From contig NZ_JAGHQT010000001.1 of the NCBI RefSeq assembly GCF_017744155.1, positions 496,001 through 560,000 of the forward strand: a stretch of 64,000 bases of DNA. Reading direction: 5' to 3'. The translations under genes and the position numbers were made by a program. Position 1 is the first letter of the stretch. Every line of letters begins with the position of its first letter. This document shows positions 36,820 through 46,417 of this stretch, one piece after another. Origin of the DNA: Endozoicomonas sp. G2_1. GTDB taxonomy: Bacteria; Pseudomonadota; Gammaproteobacteria; Enterobacterales; Alteromonadaceae. The notes under the pieces are model-generated. The model did no database searches, was not told the DNA's origin, and saw nothing but the letters and a program-made list of their open reading frames with translations.

Positions 36820-38265
36820 TTAGTAACCGCCGAATGAACCAGCAGGTCCCGGAAACACAACTGGACTTTCAAAACCGTCTTTAGAAACACTGCTAACACC
36901 AAAGAAATAGTTATCGATAACAATATTTTCTAGCGTGAATTCGGTGACATCGCCAACGTATTGGCTTTTTGTCCACGTCGGCTCTGTGGTTAATCGCCAA
37001 TGAATTCTATAACCTGCAAGGTTTTCAGCCATTTTGCCTGTTGGTCGTCGCCACGACAGCTTAGTTGATGGCTGCACCGCACCAGTAATTTTAACGTTGG
37101 CAGGTGTTGGCGGAGCAGAAGCTAACGATGCTAAGCTGACCGCATTTAGTGAGGTTAACTTGGCGTTAAAGGCAAAGTCGACACCTGAGAGCACGTCACC
37201 ATATTCTCTGCCATTTTCTGTCCGTAAGTCTTGATGCTGGCGATCATAATGCTCGTTGGTTTCCATAATTCTGACCGCAGGAAAACCGACCTCATTGAAT
37301 GGTCGATGATGACCACCACGACCAAAACGATCAAGGCGATAAACCATCATGGTATCCAAATTCGGAATGTACTTATCGGCGATAACATCAATATAGCGCG
37401 CTAGGTTGCGAGACGGAGAATCGACCTCGCCACCAGTGAATCGTCTCAAACGAGCTTCTTCTTTGGTCTCAACATAGCGCACACCTTCAGAAAATACGCG
37501 GGCAGTTGTGTTGTTAATAACACCATTGATACCAGAAATATTGCCAATCATGTCGTTATTGATAACACCAGTTACACGCCAGCCTTCTTCTTTGGCGATT
37601 CGAGCGGTAATCTTACCACCAAATAGCCCTTGTTCTTCACCAGAAAGCGCCGCGTAAACCACAGTACCGGCAAACTTGTATTGTGATAAAACTCTGGCCG
37701 CTTCTATGACACCGGCGACACCTGAAGCGTTGTCATTGGCCCCCGGTGACTCACTTGTGAAATCAAGTGGGTCTGAGACCCGAGAGTCAATATCACCAGA
37801 CATCATGATATAGCGATTTGGATCTAACGTGCCACGCTGAATGGCGATCACGTTGACCACTTCAGTAGGTTCAGGAATTCTGCGTTCGCCGGAAAACACT
37901 TGTCGATGGTAAACGACCTCTAAACAACCACCACATTGCTCAGATATTTTGTCAAATTCGCGTTTAATCCAGCGTCGAGCAGCGCCAATGCCCTGAGTAT
38001 CAGATTTAGTCTCAGATAAGGTGTGTCTGGTGCCAAAGCTCACTAGCTTAGTGACATCGCTCTTCAGGTTGTCAGCACTAACTGCCGCTTGAATATCCCG
38101 TAGTACGGGCTGTTCACTCGGTGGTACCACTAGAGTTTGTTGCTTGGCATATACTGTCCCAGCCAATAAAGAACCAACGATAGCACTCAGTGTTGCTGTG
38201 CGAGTTATGCCATTGTCTCGAGCTTTTTTAGGATTTAATCGGTTTAACCTTGTTTCAATGTTCAT
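36820..38265 (-). CDS. Exported M28-family metallopeptidase with C-terminal FN3-like domain
   Basis: The ATG at 38265, preceded by GGGGAG, gives 481 aa; an upstream in-frame start at 38391 is unlikely. A hydrophobic signal (LSAIVGSLLAGTVYA) ends near residue 42. The peptidase core has PGANDNASGVAGVIEAARVL and LSGEEQGLFGG, as in M28 aminopeptidases. However, the usual His of the HxD motif appears as Asp in MSGDIDSR. The C-terminal 90 residues form a fibronectin III-like domain (PTPANVKITGAVQPSTKLSW). The enzyme probably trims peptides in the periplasm or outside the cell. Confidence 0.87.
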   Translation of the reverse strand: MNIETRLNRLNPKKARDNGITRTATLSAIVGSLLAGTVYAKQQTLVVPPSEQPVLRDIQAAVSADNLKSDVTKLVSFGTRHTLSETKSDTQGIGAARRWIKREFDKISEQCGGCLEVVYHRQVFSGERRIPEPTEVVNVIAIQRGTLDPNRYIMMSGDIDSRVSDPLDFTSESPGANDNASGVAGVIEAARVLSQYKFAGTVVYAALSGEEQGLFGGKITARIAKEEGWRVTGVINNDMIGNISGINGVINNTTARVFSEGVRYVETKEEARLRRFTGGEVDSPSRNLARYIDVIADKYIPNLDTMMVYRLDRFGRGGHHRPFNEVGFPAVRIMETNEHYDRQHQDLRTENGREYGDVLSGVDFAFNAKLTSLNAVSLASLASAPPTPANVKITGAVQPSTKLSWRRPTGKMAENLAGYRIHWRLTTEPTWTKSQYVGDVTEFTLENIVIDNYFFGVSSVSKDGFESPVVFPGPAGSFGGY

Positions 38266-38334
38266 CACTACTCCCCTATTATCGTTATTATTTTTTAAAT
38301 ACGTGCAATCAAAATAATGTGTTAGTTTCCGGTA

Positions 38335-38598
38335 ATACCCAAGCCACCTCAAGATGCGTGATTCAGCGCTGTCACAGGGACTTGATATCAAGGCGCAGCT
38401 AGCAGGAATGGTTACTCCCTTTCAATTAGCTGCAACGATGAGAGTAAGTTCCTGTGAAGCGCCCGAAGAGTTGGTTTAAAAGATAATTTATGCGGCGTTA
38501 TTGATTTTAACAAGGGAATAACCATTCTTTGCAATCAATGCCTTACCTAAATCACTTTTAATTCCAACTGAACACACATCTTGAGGTAGCTTGGGTAT
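38335..38598. mobile_element. MITE-like palindromic repeat element (264 bp)
   Basis: The element is bounded by 26-bp inverted repeats (38335-38360 and 38573-38598) with only two mismatches, whose outer ends read ATACCCAAGC and GCTTGGGTAT. Inside are two more inverted pairs: 38367-38384 with 38446-38462, and 38406-38421 with 38512-38527 (15 of 16 matches). There is also a perfect 12-bp palindrome at 38381-38392. There is no ORF of note. This is a non-autonomous, folded repeat lying between the M28 gene and cobA; similar sequences occur in related genomes from memory only. Confidence 0.78.
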
Positions 38599-38751
38599 AT
38601 ATGAACCTACTAGTTAATTAAAAATAACAAAAACACATAAACAAGATAAAAATAGTTATAGTATGTTATAAGTTTAACTCTTAATATAATCAATAAGAAT
38701 ATTAACTCGTCAACTAGCTAAGTTGTAGTGTAAGAGGATAGCTGAGTATTT

Positions 38752-39552
38752 ATGGAAAACATTGGTTTAAATAAACAGCCTTTTGTTGCAGGTGAAGTAG
38801 CGCTTGTCGGCGCAGGACCTGGCGATCCAGATTTACTGACTATTCAAGCCTATCGTTTCATCCAACAAGCGGAAGTCGCCATTTACGATCGTTTGGTTAG
38901 CGAACAAATCATGGCATTGTTGCCCTCTCATTGTGAACGAGTATACGTAGGTAAAAAGCAGGCTCAACATCACTTACCTCAAGAAGGTATTAATCAACTG
39001 TTAGTTGACTATGCCAAGCAAGGTAAAAAAGTAGTCAGGTTAAAAGGTGGTGATCCATTTGTCTTTGGTCGCGGGGGCGAAGAAGCACAATATCTACTCG
39101 CTAACGATATTGCTTGCCACATAGTGCCGGGCATGACAGCTGCTTCAGCCTGTACTAGCTATGCCGGTATTCCTCTTACCCATCGTAAAGTGGCTCGCAG
39201 CTCGACCTTTATTACAGGCCACTTACAAGAAAATGGTGAGCTTGACCTGCCGTGGCAAGTACTAAACGATAAACAACAAACCGTTGTTTTTTACATGGGA
39301 GTAAAAAGCTTGCCCATTATCACCGAGCAACTGATCAACGCAGGCCGTTTACCTTCAACTCCAGCCGCACTGATACGCAAAGGTACAACACCCGAACAAC
39401 AAGTGTTTAAAGGCCAGTTGTCAAACCTCAACGATATTGTGATTCAACATCAAGTTAAACCACCAACACTGATTGTTATTGGCGATGTTGTAAACACCTT
39501 TGATGATAAGCAACTCACTCAATTGGGTTATTTAAGCCCCATAAACGTTTAG
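38752..39552 (+). CDS. cobA: Uroporphyrinogen-III C-methyltransferase
   Basis: CobA adds two methyl groups from S-adenosylmethionine to uroporphyrinogen III to give precorrin-2, leading to siroheme (and possibly cobalamin). The 266-aa stand-alone enzyme has the family motifs LVGAGPGDPDLLTIQA, RLKGGDPFVFGRGGEE and VPGMTAASACTSYAGIPLTHR. It is not fused to the CysG ferrochelatase domain. No nitrite or sulfite reductase genes are next to it in this window. It starts about 150 bp after the MITE-like element. Confidence 0.95.
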   Translation: MENIGLNKQPFVAGEVALVGAGPGDPDLLTIQAYRFIQQAEVAIYDRLVSEQIMALLPSHCERVYVGKKQAQHHLPQEGINQLLVDYAKQGKKVVRLKGGDPFVFGRGGEEAQYLLANDIACHIVPGMTAASACTSYAGIPLTHRKVARSSTFITGHLQENGELDLPWQVLNDKQQTVVFYMGVKSLPIITEQLINAGRLPSTPAALIRKGTTPEQQVFKGQLSNLNDIVIQHQVKPPTLIVIGDVVNTFDDKQLTQLGYLSPINV

Positions 39553-39687
39553 TCGATAACTGAATATACAAAAGACATACACTACCCAACACGATTACAA
39601 CATTTCATCAAAGTTGTAAGTAACCCAATGTGGTTAAAATCTCTTCTCTGCACAATTTTTCGTGCTGAAAATAATTCGAGATTAACC

Positions 39688-40672
39688 ATGAAGATACTTC
39701 ACGCAATGCCAAGCCGCTATTCACTTCCGCCATTGAAGTACGGAGGTACAGAAAGAGTAGTTTGGGGACTAGCGACAAATCAAGAGCGCGCTGCTCACGA
39801 GGTACGGTACCTGTGGGAAATGCTAAAAATTTACCCAGTAATGCGACTATCGCCAACAAAAACATCCCACTAACTGAACAAATCGATGATTGGCCCGATA
39901 TTGTTCACTTTCATCGACCTTACAATGGTGGGTTACACGTTCCATACATATCAACCGAACACGGCAATGCAACACTACCAACAACATATTCGAGAAACTG
40001 TGTTTTTCTATCCCGCAAACACGCAGAGAATCACGGCGCTGACTGCTACGTCTATAACGGCTTAAACTGGGACGAATACGGAGAGCCTAATATAGCAAAG
40101 CCTGATGACTATTTTACTTTCTTAGGTAAGGCTAAAGCGCCAACAAAAAACCTATCGGGTACGATTCATATCACTCGTAAAGCTCAATCGACATTAAGAG
40201 TGATATGTGGTAATAGACTCAGTATCAACCAAAAGCAGTCTTAGTTTATTTGGCGCTCTAGCATTCGTTTTCACGGTATGGTTAGCGGCGAATAAAAAAT
40301 CAACTGATCAAAAATGCTAAAGCTTTGCTGTTCCCGGTTAGGTGGCTCGACCCCTTTGGCTTAGCAATTATTGAAATTTTGTATTTAGGCGCACCGGTTA
40401 TTGGTACTCGATACGGCTCATTGCCGGAAATCATTACTGATGAAAAAGTTGGCTTTTTATCAAACAACTACAATGAGCTAATCGAGGCAGCGCATCATGT
40501 TGACCAATTTGATCGTCGACTTTGTCATCAACTCGCCAAAGAAAAGTTTTCCAGTAGAGAAATGTTTTTAGGTTATCAAACTTGTTATCAAAGAGCACTA
40601 GATGGCGAATATCTAAATAGTAACACTCCGTATAGTGCTGGCGGATTAACAGCGCCTTTGCCGTTACACTAA
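39688..40672 (+). pseudogene. Decayed GT4-type glycosyltransferase
   Basis: Three fragments of one glycosyltransferase lie in order in different frames. The first begins MKILHAMPSRYSLPPLKYGG at 39688. The second covers about 39800-40244 and holds DDWPDIVHFHRPYNGG and PDDYFTFLGKAKAPTKN. The third covers 40280-40672 and holds FPVRWLDPFGLAIIE and GSLPEIITDEK. At least two frameshifts (near 39800-39830 and 40270-40285) and two in-frame stops (at 40242 and 40293) break it. The total of about 985 bp is near the length of an intact GT4. Sequencing error could explain one lesion but hardly all. Confidence 0.85.
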
Positions 40673-40682
40673 GAAAATTACC

Positions 40683-40719
40683 TAGCACCGCAAAAATATC
40701 GCTATATTTTGTGGTGCTA
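40683..40719. terminator. Imperfect hairpin between the GT pseudogene and GT25 gene
   Basis: The arms TAGCACC and GGTGCTA, extended by CAAAAATAT and ATATTTTG, form a long imperfect stem between convergent units. No clear T-run follows, so it is a terminator only by likelihood. Confidence 0.5.
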
Positions 40720-40740
40720 ACGATTGCCTCGCACAGAAGC

Positions 40741-41499
40741 TTAATTTAAATGGGCAGATCGGTAAAATTTGCGATACCAAGCAAGCCTAATGCGATATTT
40801 GACATTTCTCCAATAGCTGTCTGTTTTGACACTGTGGGCACCACCGTTATCGATAGCGATATCACTCATTTCATCAACATCCCACTTCATATTTTTATCC
40901 AACGGATAAGGTGTTACCCCAACCACTGAAACACCAAGTTCATAGCAATGTTGCATATCGATATCTACAGGTCTATATATACGCTTTCTCGCCAGTAACT
41001 TTTTAGCTCCTGCTAAACTAACAAAATAACCAGTGGTACAATTTGGAATGTTGCTATAACTAATCAGGCTATGCTGCTCATCGAGTTTTTTACTCTCGGC
41101 TGGAGGGCAGTTTCTATCATCAGCTAATTTGACAACATCATATTTAACTAATGTGTCAACATGCTTCTGGAAATCCAGAATATTGTCGTTAATGACTATA
41201 TCATCTTCGAGTACAAGCGCTAATTTGATATTTTGATCGAGCATACGTTGCCATATTTTTCGATGACTCAGATAGCAACCTACTTCCCCCGCTGTCAGCC
41301 CTCTTCGAAAAAGCTTCTTGTTCGCTATTTCGTCATATACTCGATTAAACTCCTGCTCGGAGAGTTTCGACCCTCTCACTGCGGAGATTCGTTCAGCATT
41401 TATCGATAACTTTTGTAGTTGAGGCAATACTTCTTGATACCTTTCAACGCTCTCATCCAAATTAATCACAAAAGTTGGAATTTGAAAAACTTCATTCAC
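40741..41499 (-). CDS. Glycosyltransferase family 25 (LPS-type)
   Basis: The 252-aa protein has the GT25 pattern: INLDESVERYQEV near the N-terminus, GEVGCYLSHRKIWQRML around 92-108, LALVLEDDIVIND with the acidic metal-binding EDD, and NCTTGYFVSLAGAKKLL. GT25 enzymes add galactose or other sugars to lipooligosaccharide. The start is a GTG at 41499 with AGGTAG seven bases upstream. It shares this pattern with the second GT25 at 42568-43332, so the two are paralogues. Confidence 0.9.
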   Translation of the reverse strand: MNEVFQIPTFVINLDESVERYQEVLPQLQKLSINAERISAVRGSKLSEQEFNRVYDEIANKKLFRRGLTAGEVGCYLSHRKIWQRMLDQNIKLALVLEDDIVINDNILDFQKHVDTLVKYDVVKLADDRNCPPAESKKLDEQHSLISYSNIPNCTTGYFVSLAGAKKLLARKRIYRPVDIDMQHCYELGVSVVGVTPYPLDKNMKWDVDEMSDIAIDNGGAHSVKTDSYWRNVKYRIRLAWYRKFYRSAHLN

Positions 41500-41771
41500 A
41501 AAAGTCTACCTTTAATCATATTTTGGCTGTAATTTAAAAATCTCTACAGCCCACTAGAATTAACTGCTCAACTATAACCTACCAACTTAATAATTTCATG
41601 CATTTGACACTATAAGTTCACTTAAACACACAAAAAAGTTACTTAACAGCACTTTTGATTCGAATGATTACAGTTTGCCGGATATGCATAGCCAGTAGCT
41701 TAGAGACTGATAAACAGCTATGATAGTTCTGCAGTATTTCAGAATAAAAAAATCAAGAGTTAATAACCTAT

Positions 41772-42551
41772 ATGACTAGAAGAAAGTTATCTTGCTACTT
41801 AATTGTTTGTAATGAAGCAGATCGTATTGAAGCATGCCTTAAGCCTCTGGCTGGCTGGGTTGATCAATTAGTGATTCTTGATTCAGGAAGCACCGACAAT
41901 ACTGTTGAATTAGCGAAAAAATACACTGATGAGGTTTATCAAACTGATTGGCCCGGTTACGGCCCACAAAGAAATAGGGCTTTAGCTAAATGTGAGCACG
42001 ATTGGGTGCTTAATCTGGACGCAGACGAACGGGTTACCGAATCATTAAAACTAGAGATTGATGAGGTGCTGTCAAGGAGAGAACTAGATGCGACCTTTAT
42101 CAAAATGCCTTGGCACACATACTTGTTTGGTAAGCCACTAAAAAGAGGCAGATATTCCAGTCCTCAAGGTAAACTATTTTACAAACCTGGTGCAAAATTC
42201 AAAGATCGCCAAGTGCATGAAACACTGTTATTGCCGGTTGAAAAGGTGCTTGTTCTCAAATCGCCCTTAATCCACTTCAGTTGGAGAAACTATCAGCATA
42301 TTCAAGAAAAGCATTTGAAGTACGCAACATTGATTGCTAAACACAAGTTTGATGCTGGTAAAAGAACTACAATAGGTTTTGCTATTTTGCGCTTTTTCAG
42401 TGACTTTTTGCAACAATATGTTTTCAGACTAGGTTTTCTGGATGGCTGGCGTGGCTTGCTAATGGCGATGATTCTTGGTCAATATGCTTTTCATAAATAT
42501 GCTGCATTAGTTGGCTTACAAAACGCACACTTAGATGATCAGCTCGACTGA
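41772..42551 (+). CDS. Glycosyltransferase family 2 (LPS core, WaaE-like)
   Basis: The 259-aa protein has the GT-A fold of the WaaE/KdtX-type group: YLIVCNEADRIEACLKPLAGWVDQLVILDSGSTDNT near the N-terminus and the metal-binding LNLDADERV. GKPLKRGRYSSPQGKLFYKPG and HFSWRNYQHIQEKHLKYA are typical of the group that adds glucose or heptose to inner core. The C-terminus is hydrophobic and basic (FRLGFLDGWRGLLMAMILGQYAFHKY), suited to membrane association. The exact sugar is not assigned. Confidence 0.9.
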   Translation: MTRRKLSCYLIVCNEADRIEACLKPLAGWVDQLVILDSGSTDNTVELAKKYTDEVYQTDWPGYGPQRNRALAKCEHDWVLNLDADERVTESLKLEIDEVLSRRELDATFIKMPWHTYLFGKPLKRGRYSSPQGKLFYKPGAKFKDRQVHETLLLPVEKVLVLKSPLIHFSWRNYQHIQEKHLKYATLIAKHKFDAGKRTTIGFAILRFFSDFLQQYVFRLGFLDGWRGLLMAMILGQYAFHKYAALVGLQNAHLDDQLD

Positions 42552-42567
42552 TCATCTAACTTTAAGC

Positions 42568-43332
42568 TTATAACTTAGATACTTCAAATTTCAGTGCTTT
42601 TACAAGAGCTTTGCTAGCAAACTTGTTATGAGCAAAGAACTTAACTTGTGAGATTAAACGCCTTAAATCATTTTTCTCGGCGTCATCTCGTCCTTTTAAC
42701 TTATCTATTTCACTAACCGAATCAGTTTTAGGACGAAAAACATAAGGCATTAGTCCAAAAACGCGAATGTCTTTTTCCCACCAATATTGTAAATCAATGT
42801 CAACCGGACGAGAGAATGGTTGACTAGCCGCTAACAGCTTCTTCGCCCCCTCATAACTAACGACTTGAGCGCAGGTGCGAGCAGGAATCTTATCGTATGT
42901 GATCAGTTTATGGTTATTGATATCAATAGTATGGAGACTTTTTCTAGGACGGTCGTGTTCAGCCAACTTAATGTAATCCCAAGTTATCGGCGCTGAAGAC
43001 ACCGCTGCTAACATTGCAGAAAAATCATCAACAATATTAAAATCATCTTCTAGCACCACGGCAAAATCGAGCTTGTCATCAACAATTTTTTGCCAAACTT
43101 TACGGTGACTCAAATAACAACCGATTTCGCCTATATTGAGCTTTTTGTAATAAGCATTAGGTAACTGGTCGCTATATGCTTGAGTTAACTCTTGCCTGGA
43201 CAAATCGGCACCATAAACAGCTGCAACTCTTTCAAAAGCAATATTGTGCTCTGTTAGCCTTTTTTCGCTATAAGCTAGCCTATCAGTTGACTTATCTAAG
43301 TTAATTAAAAAAGTTTTGTAGTTTACAGTCAT
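42568..43332 (-). CDS. Glycosyltransferase family 25 (LPS-type), second copy
   Basis: The ATG at 43332 gives 254 aa, beginning MTVNYKTFLINLDKSTDRLAYS; an upstream in-frame start (43386) is not needed. The GT25 motifs are FLINLDKSTDRL, GEIGCYLSHRKVWQKI, FAVVLEDDFNIVDD and RTCAQVVSYEGAKKLL. It is clearly related to the GT25 at 40741-41499 but diverged, suggesting an old duplication or separate acquisition. It converges on the GT2 gene with a 16-bp gap. Confidence 0.9.
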   Translation of the reverse strand: MTVNYKTFLINLDKSTDRLAYSEKRLTEHNIAFERVAAVYGADLSRQELTQAYSDQLPNAYYKKLNIGEIGCYLSHRKVWQKIVDDKLDFAVVLEDDFNIVDDFSAMLAAVSSAPITWDYIKLAEHDRPRKSLHTIDINNHKLITYDKIPARTCAQVVSYEGAKKLLAASQPFSRPVDIDLQYWWEKDIRVFGLMPYVFRPKTDSVSEIDKLKGRDDAEKNDLRRLISQVKFFAHNKFASKALVKALKFEVSKL

Positions 43333-43484
43333 TAAAGTACCCAAATATTGACAAGATTTACATTTTAAGCAAAAACCGCCAATCATTGTAGTTATCTCTC
43401 GATTATTTGGTAATAATTCATGAATTTTTCTATTTCATCAATTAAAATGCGGCGATACTTTCTATTTACTGGTCTTCAAACATT

Positions 43485-44591
43485 ATGATGCAAACTAAAA
43501 GAGTTGCTATTTTTATCGATACCCTTGCTGGCGGTGGCGCCGAAAAAGTCATGATGTCTTTGGCTGACACTTTAGTCTCGCTTGGTCACCAACCTGAGTT
43601 AATCGTCTTAACCAGCCGTTTTGATTACGAGTTACCGACGAACTATCCTGTTCACGTTCTTTACACCGATAATAAAGCTAAAATCAACGGTTTTTTTGAC
43701 ACCGATAAACACGCTCAAAAACTCACTCAATTTATCGACAAACTTGAGACTTCTGGCAAATATGATCTATTTTTGTCAAATTTAGACGACTGTAATCGCA
43801 TTGTCGCAGCTTGCAATTTTAGTCCTTGCTACTTCGTGATTCACAACTCGATTGAAGAAACCGTTAAACGCACCAAATTAATGGGGCCAATTAAATACGC
43901 TTTTTTACGCCAGTGTTTACAATCACTTAATGGCAAACAACTAATAACCGTTTCTGATGGTATTAAACAAGAATTAGAAACCGTTAAACGAATAAAGCCG
44001 AGTTCAATTCAAACAATCTACAACCCATTTAATGTCAACAAAATACGAGAGTTGGCTGAACAACCAGATGCAGATATTCCGCAAGATGACTACATCATTC
44101 ACGTGGGCCGTTTTGCTAAGCAAAAGCGTCATGACATTCTGTTTAAAGCGTTGCGCAATGTTGATAGTAGGTACAAGCTAGTTTGCTTGTGTAATAAAGT
44201 CGGAAAAGCCAAAAAGCTTGCAGCAAAATATGGTATAGAAGACCGAGTAATCCTACCTGGCTTTAAACAAAATCCATATAACTGGATAGCCAATGCCAAA
44301 GCGCTAGTGTTAAGTTCTGACTTTGAGGGACTGCCAACGGTATTAATTGAAGCGCTAACGTGTAATACCATTCCTGTATCAACCATTTGTCCGCATGGCC
44401 CTGATGAAATATTAACAGGGGAGCTCAGCCATTATTTAGCACCAAGACGCAACCCTGAGGCACTGGCTGAAAAATTAAACGACGCCTTGCGTTCAAGCCA
44501 TCAATCAAGCACGGCATTGAGTAACGCCGATATTTTCGCCAAGGTCGATGCAATAAAAGTGGCTGAACGCTATCTAGCGCTTACCAACTAG
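43485..44591 (+). CDS. Glycosyltransferase family 4
   Basis: The 368-aa retaining GT-B transferase begins with the glycine-rich acceptor loop IFIDTLAGGGAEKVMMSLADTL. The nucleotide-sugar side has DYIIHVGRFAKQKRHDILFKAL and the EX7E-type stretch SSDFEGLPTVLIEALTCNTIPVST. It probably acts in LPS core or O-chain synthesis with the neighbouring GT25 and GT2 genes. Either ATG at 43485 or 43488 can start it. It is the intact counterpart in type of the decayed GT4 upstream, though not its close copy. Confidence 0.9.
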   Translation: MMQTKRVAIFIDTLAGGGAEKVMMSLADTLVSLGHQPELIVLTSRFDYELPTNYPVHVLYTDNKAKINGFFDTDKHAQKLTQFIDKLETSGKYDLFLSNLDDCNRIVAACNFSPCYFVIHNSIEETVKRTKLMGPIKYAFLRQCLQSLNGKQLITVSDGIKQELETVKRIKPSSIQTIYNPFNVNKIRELAEQPDADIPQDDYIIHVGRFAKQKRHDILFKALRNVDSRYKLVCLCNKVGKAKKLAAKYGIEDRVILPGFKQNPYNWIANAKALVLSSDFEGLPTVLIEALTCNTIPVSTICPHGPDEILTGELSHYLAPRRNPEALAEKLNDALRSSHQSSTALSNADIFAKVDAIKVAERYLALTN

Positions 44592-44609
44592 TGATGGTCC
44601 TCTAGCAAT

Positions 44610-44644
44610 TTAACGATAGCTAATCAAATATTAGCTATCGTTAA
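44610..44644. terminator. 15-bp perfect inverted repeat between convergent genes
   Basis: The arms TTAACGATAGCTAAT (44610-44624) and ATTAGCTATCGTTAA (44630-44644) enclose a 5-nt loop between the GT4 and helicase stops. There is no T-run after it, so termination would rely on the long stem. Confidence 0.6.
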
Positions 44645-44656
44645 CTCAATCAATTA

Positions 44657-46255
44657 TTAAGAATTACTTTGTCGAGCTGGCTTATTGTTTGTTTTTCGAC
44701 GTCTATTATTTGCCCCCTTGCTCGCTTGTTTCTTACTAGGATTAGGCTTTTTACTATCACTAGTTTGAACTGACGCTGGTTTGCGCTCATTGTTTGAGTT
44801 AGCGTTTAAATTCCCTTTACCTTTGCGCTGTTGAGCGTTTTTCTTACCAGTAACAGAACGCTTTTGCTGTGTTTGCTTGTTATTAGATGGTTGCTTCTGC
44901 ACTGAGCGCGGTTTAGCTTGAGCTTGTTTTTTAGGTGTAGAGCTGCCCGCTTCTGGATTTTCCTGACTCGTTTCAGGCTTTTTAACTTTGATTTTTTTCG
45001 GTTTTTTCTTTTTTAACGGCTTTATTACTCTCGATGCAGGCAATTCGTTATGGGTAGGAAATTGCGCCAAGGCTCGACGTGGAATATGTTGCTGAATAAC
45101 GTATTCAATATCTTCAAGCTGCTTGTGCTCATCAGCACACACTAATGAAATCGCTTGCCCTTTACTGCCAGCGCGCCCTGTTCGACCAATGCGATGAACA
45201 TAGTCTTCAGCAACGTTAGGCAAATCAAAGTTGACCACTTGCGGTAGTTGTTGAATATCAATACCACGAGCAGCAATATCAGTTGCCACCAGTACTCTAA
45301 CTTCACCCGCTTTAAAGGCAGCGAGTGCTTTAGTGCGTGCCCCTTGGCTTTTATTGCCATGAATAGCCGCCGCACTAATGTTCTTAGTTTCTAAAAAACG
45401 GGCAATGCGATTAGCACCGTGTTTTGTTCGACTAAACACCAAAACTTGCTGCCAGTGCTCGGCTTCAATCAAGTGATGTAAGATATCTTGCTTGCGTTTT
45501 TTGTCGCTTGTAACTAACCAGTGTTCAATTGTTGCAGCTGTGGTATTAGCGGGATTCACCGAAACTCCGACCGGGTTGTTAACTACCGTTTGCGCGAGTT
45601 CGCGAATATCATCGGAAAACGTCGCTGAAAACAGTAAGTTCTGGCGCTGCTTGGGTAACAAGGCAAGAATTTTCTTGATATCGCGGATAAAGCCCATATC
45701 GAGCATGCGGTCAGCTTCATCTAACACTAAGATTTCAAGCTGGTCAAAATGAATGGCATTTTGGCTGTATAAGTCGAGCAATCGTCCGGGAGTTGCAACC
45801 AAAATATCAACGCCACCGCGCAAGCGCATCATTTGCGGATTGATCTTTACACCGCCAAACACAACTTCGGCTTTAATGGATAAATATTGGCTATAGACGC
45901 GAATATTGTCGTGTACCTGAGCAGCTAGCTCTCGAGTCGGCGTTAGTACCAAAGCTCTAACCCCATTGCCTTTACTGGCTTTATAGGCTTTAATTTGTGC
46001 CTTTTGTTTCGCTGATTTTTCACCATTGGCCAATAGTTCAAGCATCGGCAAGGTAAAGCTCGCGGTTTTTCCGGTACCGGTTTGGGCTGCTGCCATAACG
46101 TCTTTACCAGTTAAAACCGCGGGAATAGCCTTAGCTTGAATTGGCGATGGTTGGCTGTAGCCCTTTTCACTGAGCGCTTTGAGTAGCTCTGCAGATAAAT
46201 CGAGATCAGAAAAACTAATCGAGGCGTTAGTGTTAGAAGTTGGAGCAACAGACAT
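44657..46255 (-). CDS. DEAD-box ATP-dependent RNA helicase (RhlE-like)
   Basis: The 532-aa helicase unwinds RNA, probably in ribosome assembly or cold adaptation. Its motifs are in order: Q motif [26 protein letters not shown], Walker [10 protein letters not shown] (56-64), [12 protein letters not shown] at 179-182, SATF at 210-213 and [10 protein letters not shown] near 352. From about residue 410 to the end is a low-complexity tail rich in Lys, Gln and Asn, typical of RhlE-type RNA-binding extensions. It is monocistronic and divergent from the transglutaminase gene. Confidence 0.93.
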   Translation of the reverse strand: MSVAPTSNTNASISFSDLDLSAELLKALSEKGYSQPSPIQAKAIPAVLTGKDVMAAAQTGTGKTASFTLPMLELLANGEKSAKQKAQIKAYKASKGNGVRALVLTPTRELAAQVHDNIRVYSQYLSIKAEVVFGGVKINPQMMRLRGGVDILVATPGRLLDLYSQNAIHFDQLEILVLDEADRMLDMGFIRDIKKILALLPKQRQNLLFSATFSDDIRELAQTVVNNPVGVSVNPANTTAATIEHWLVTSDKKRKQDILHHLIEAEHWQQVLVFSRTKHGANRIARFLETKNISAAAIHGNKSQGARTKALAAFKAGEVRVLVATDIAARGIDIQQLPQVVNFDLPNVAEDYVHRIGRTGRAGSKGQAISLVCADEHKQLEDIEYVIQQHIPRRALAQFPTHNELPASRVIKPLKKKKPKKIKVKKPETSQENPEAGSSTPKKQAQAKPRSVQKQPSNNKQTQQKRSVTGKKNAQQRKGKGNLNANSNNERKPASVQTSDSKKPNPSKKQASKGANNRRRKTNNKPARQSNS

Positions 46256-46417
46256 ACAGTAAATACGGTCCTACCGGCAAAAAAGCGCTGAAGGATACAG
46301 TAAGCTTGGCTAATAAGCAATCAATAGCATGTCTGCGGTGCGCAATAGCGAGGTTTTTGATACAGTGGAATAATTATAATAGCAAATACAAGACTCGATA
46401 CACGGCAGCAAAAATAG

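Noticed and set aside
39762-40244. A separate 160-aa gene in this interval
   Set aside because: Its content continues the glycosyltransferase fragment before it and leads to the fragment after it, so it is the middle of one broken gene.
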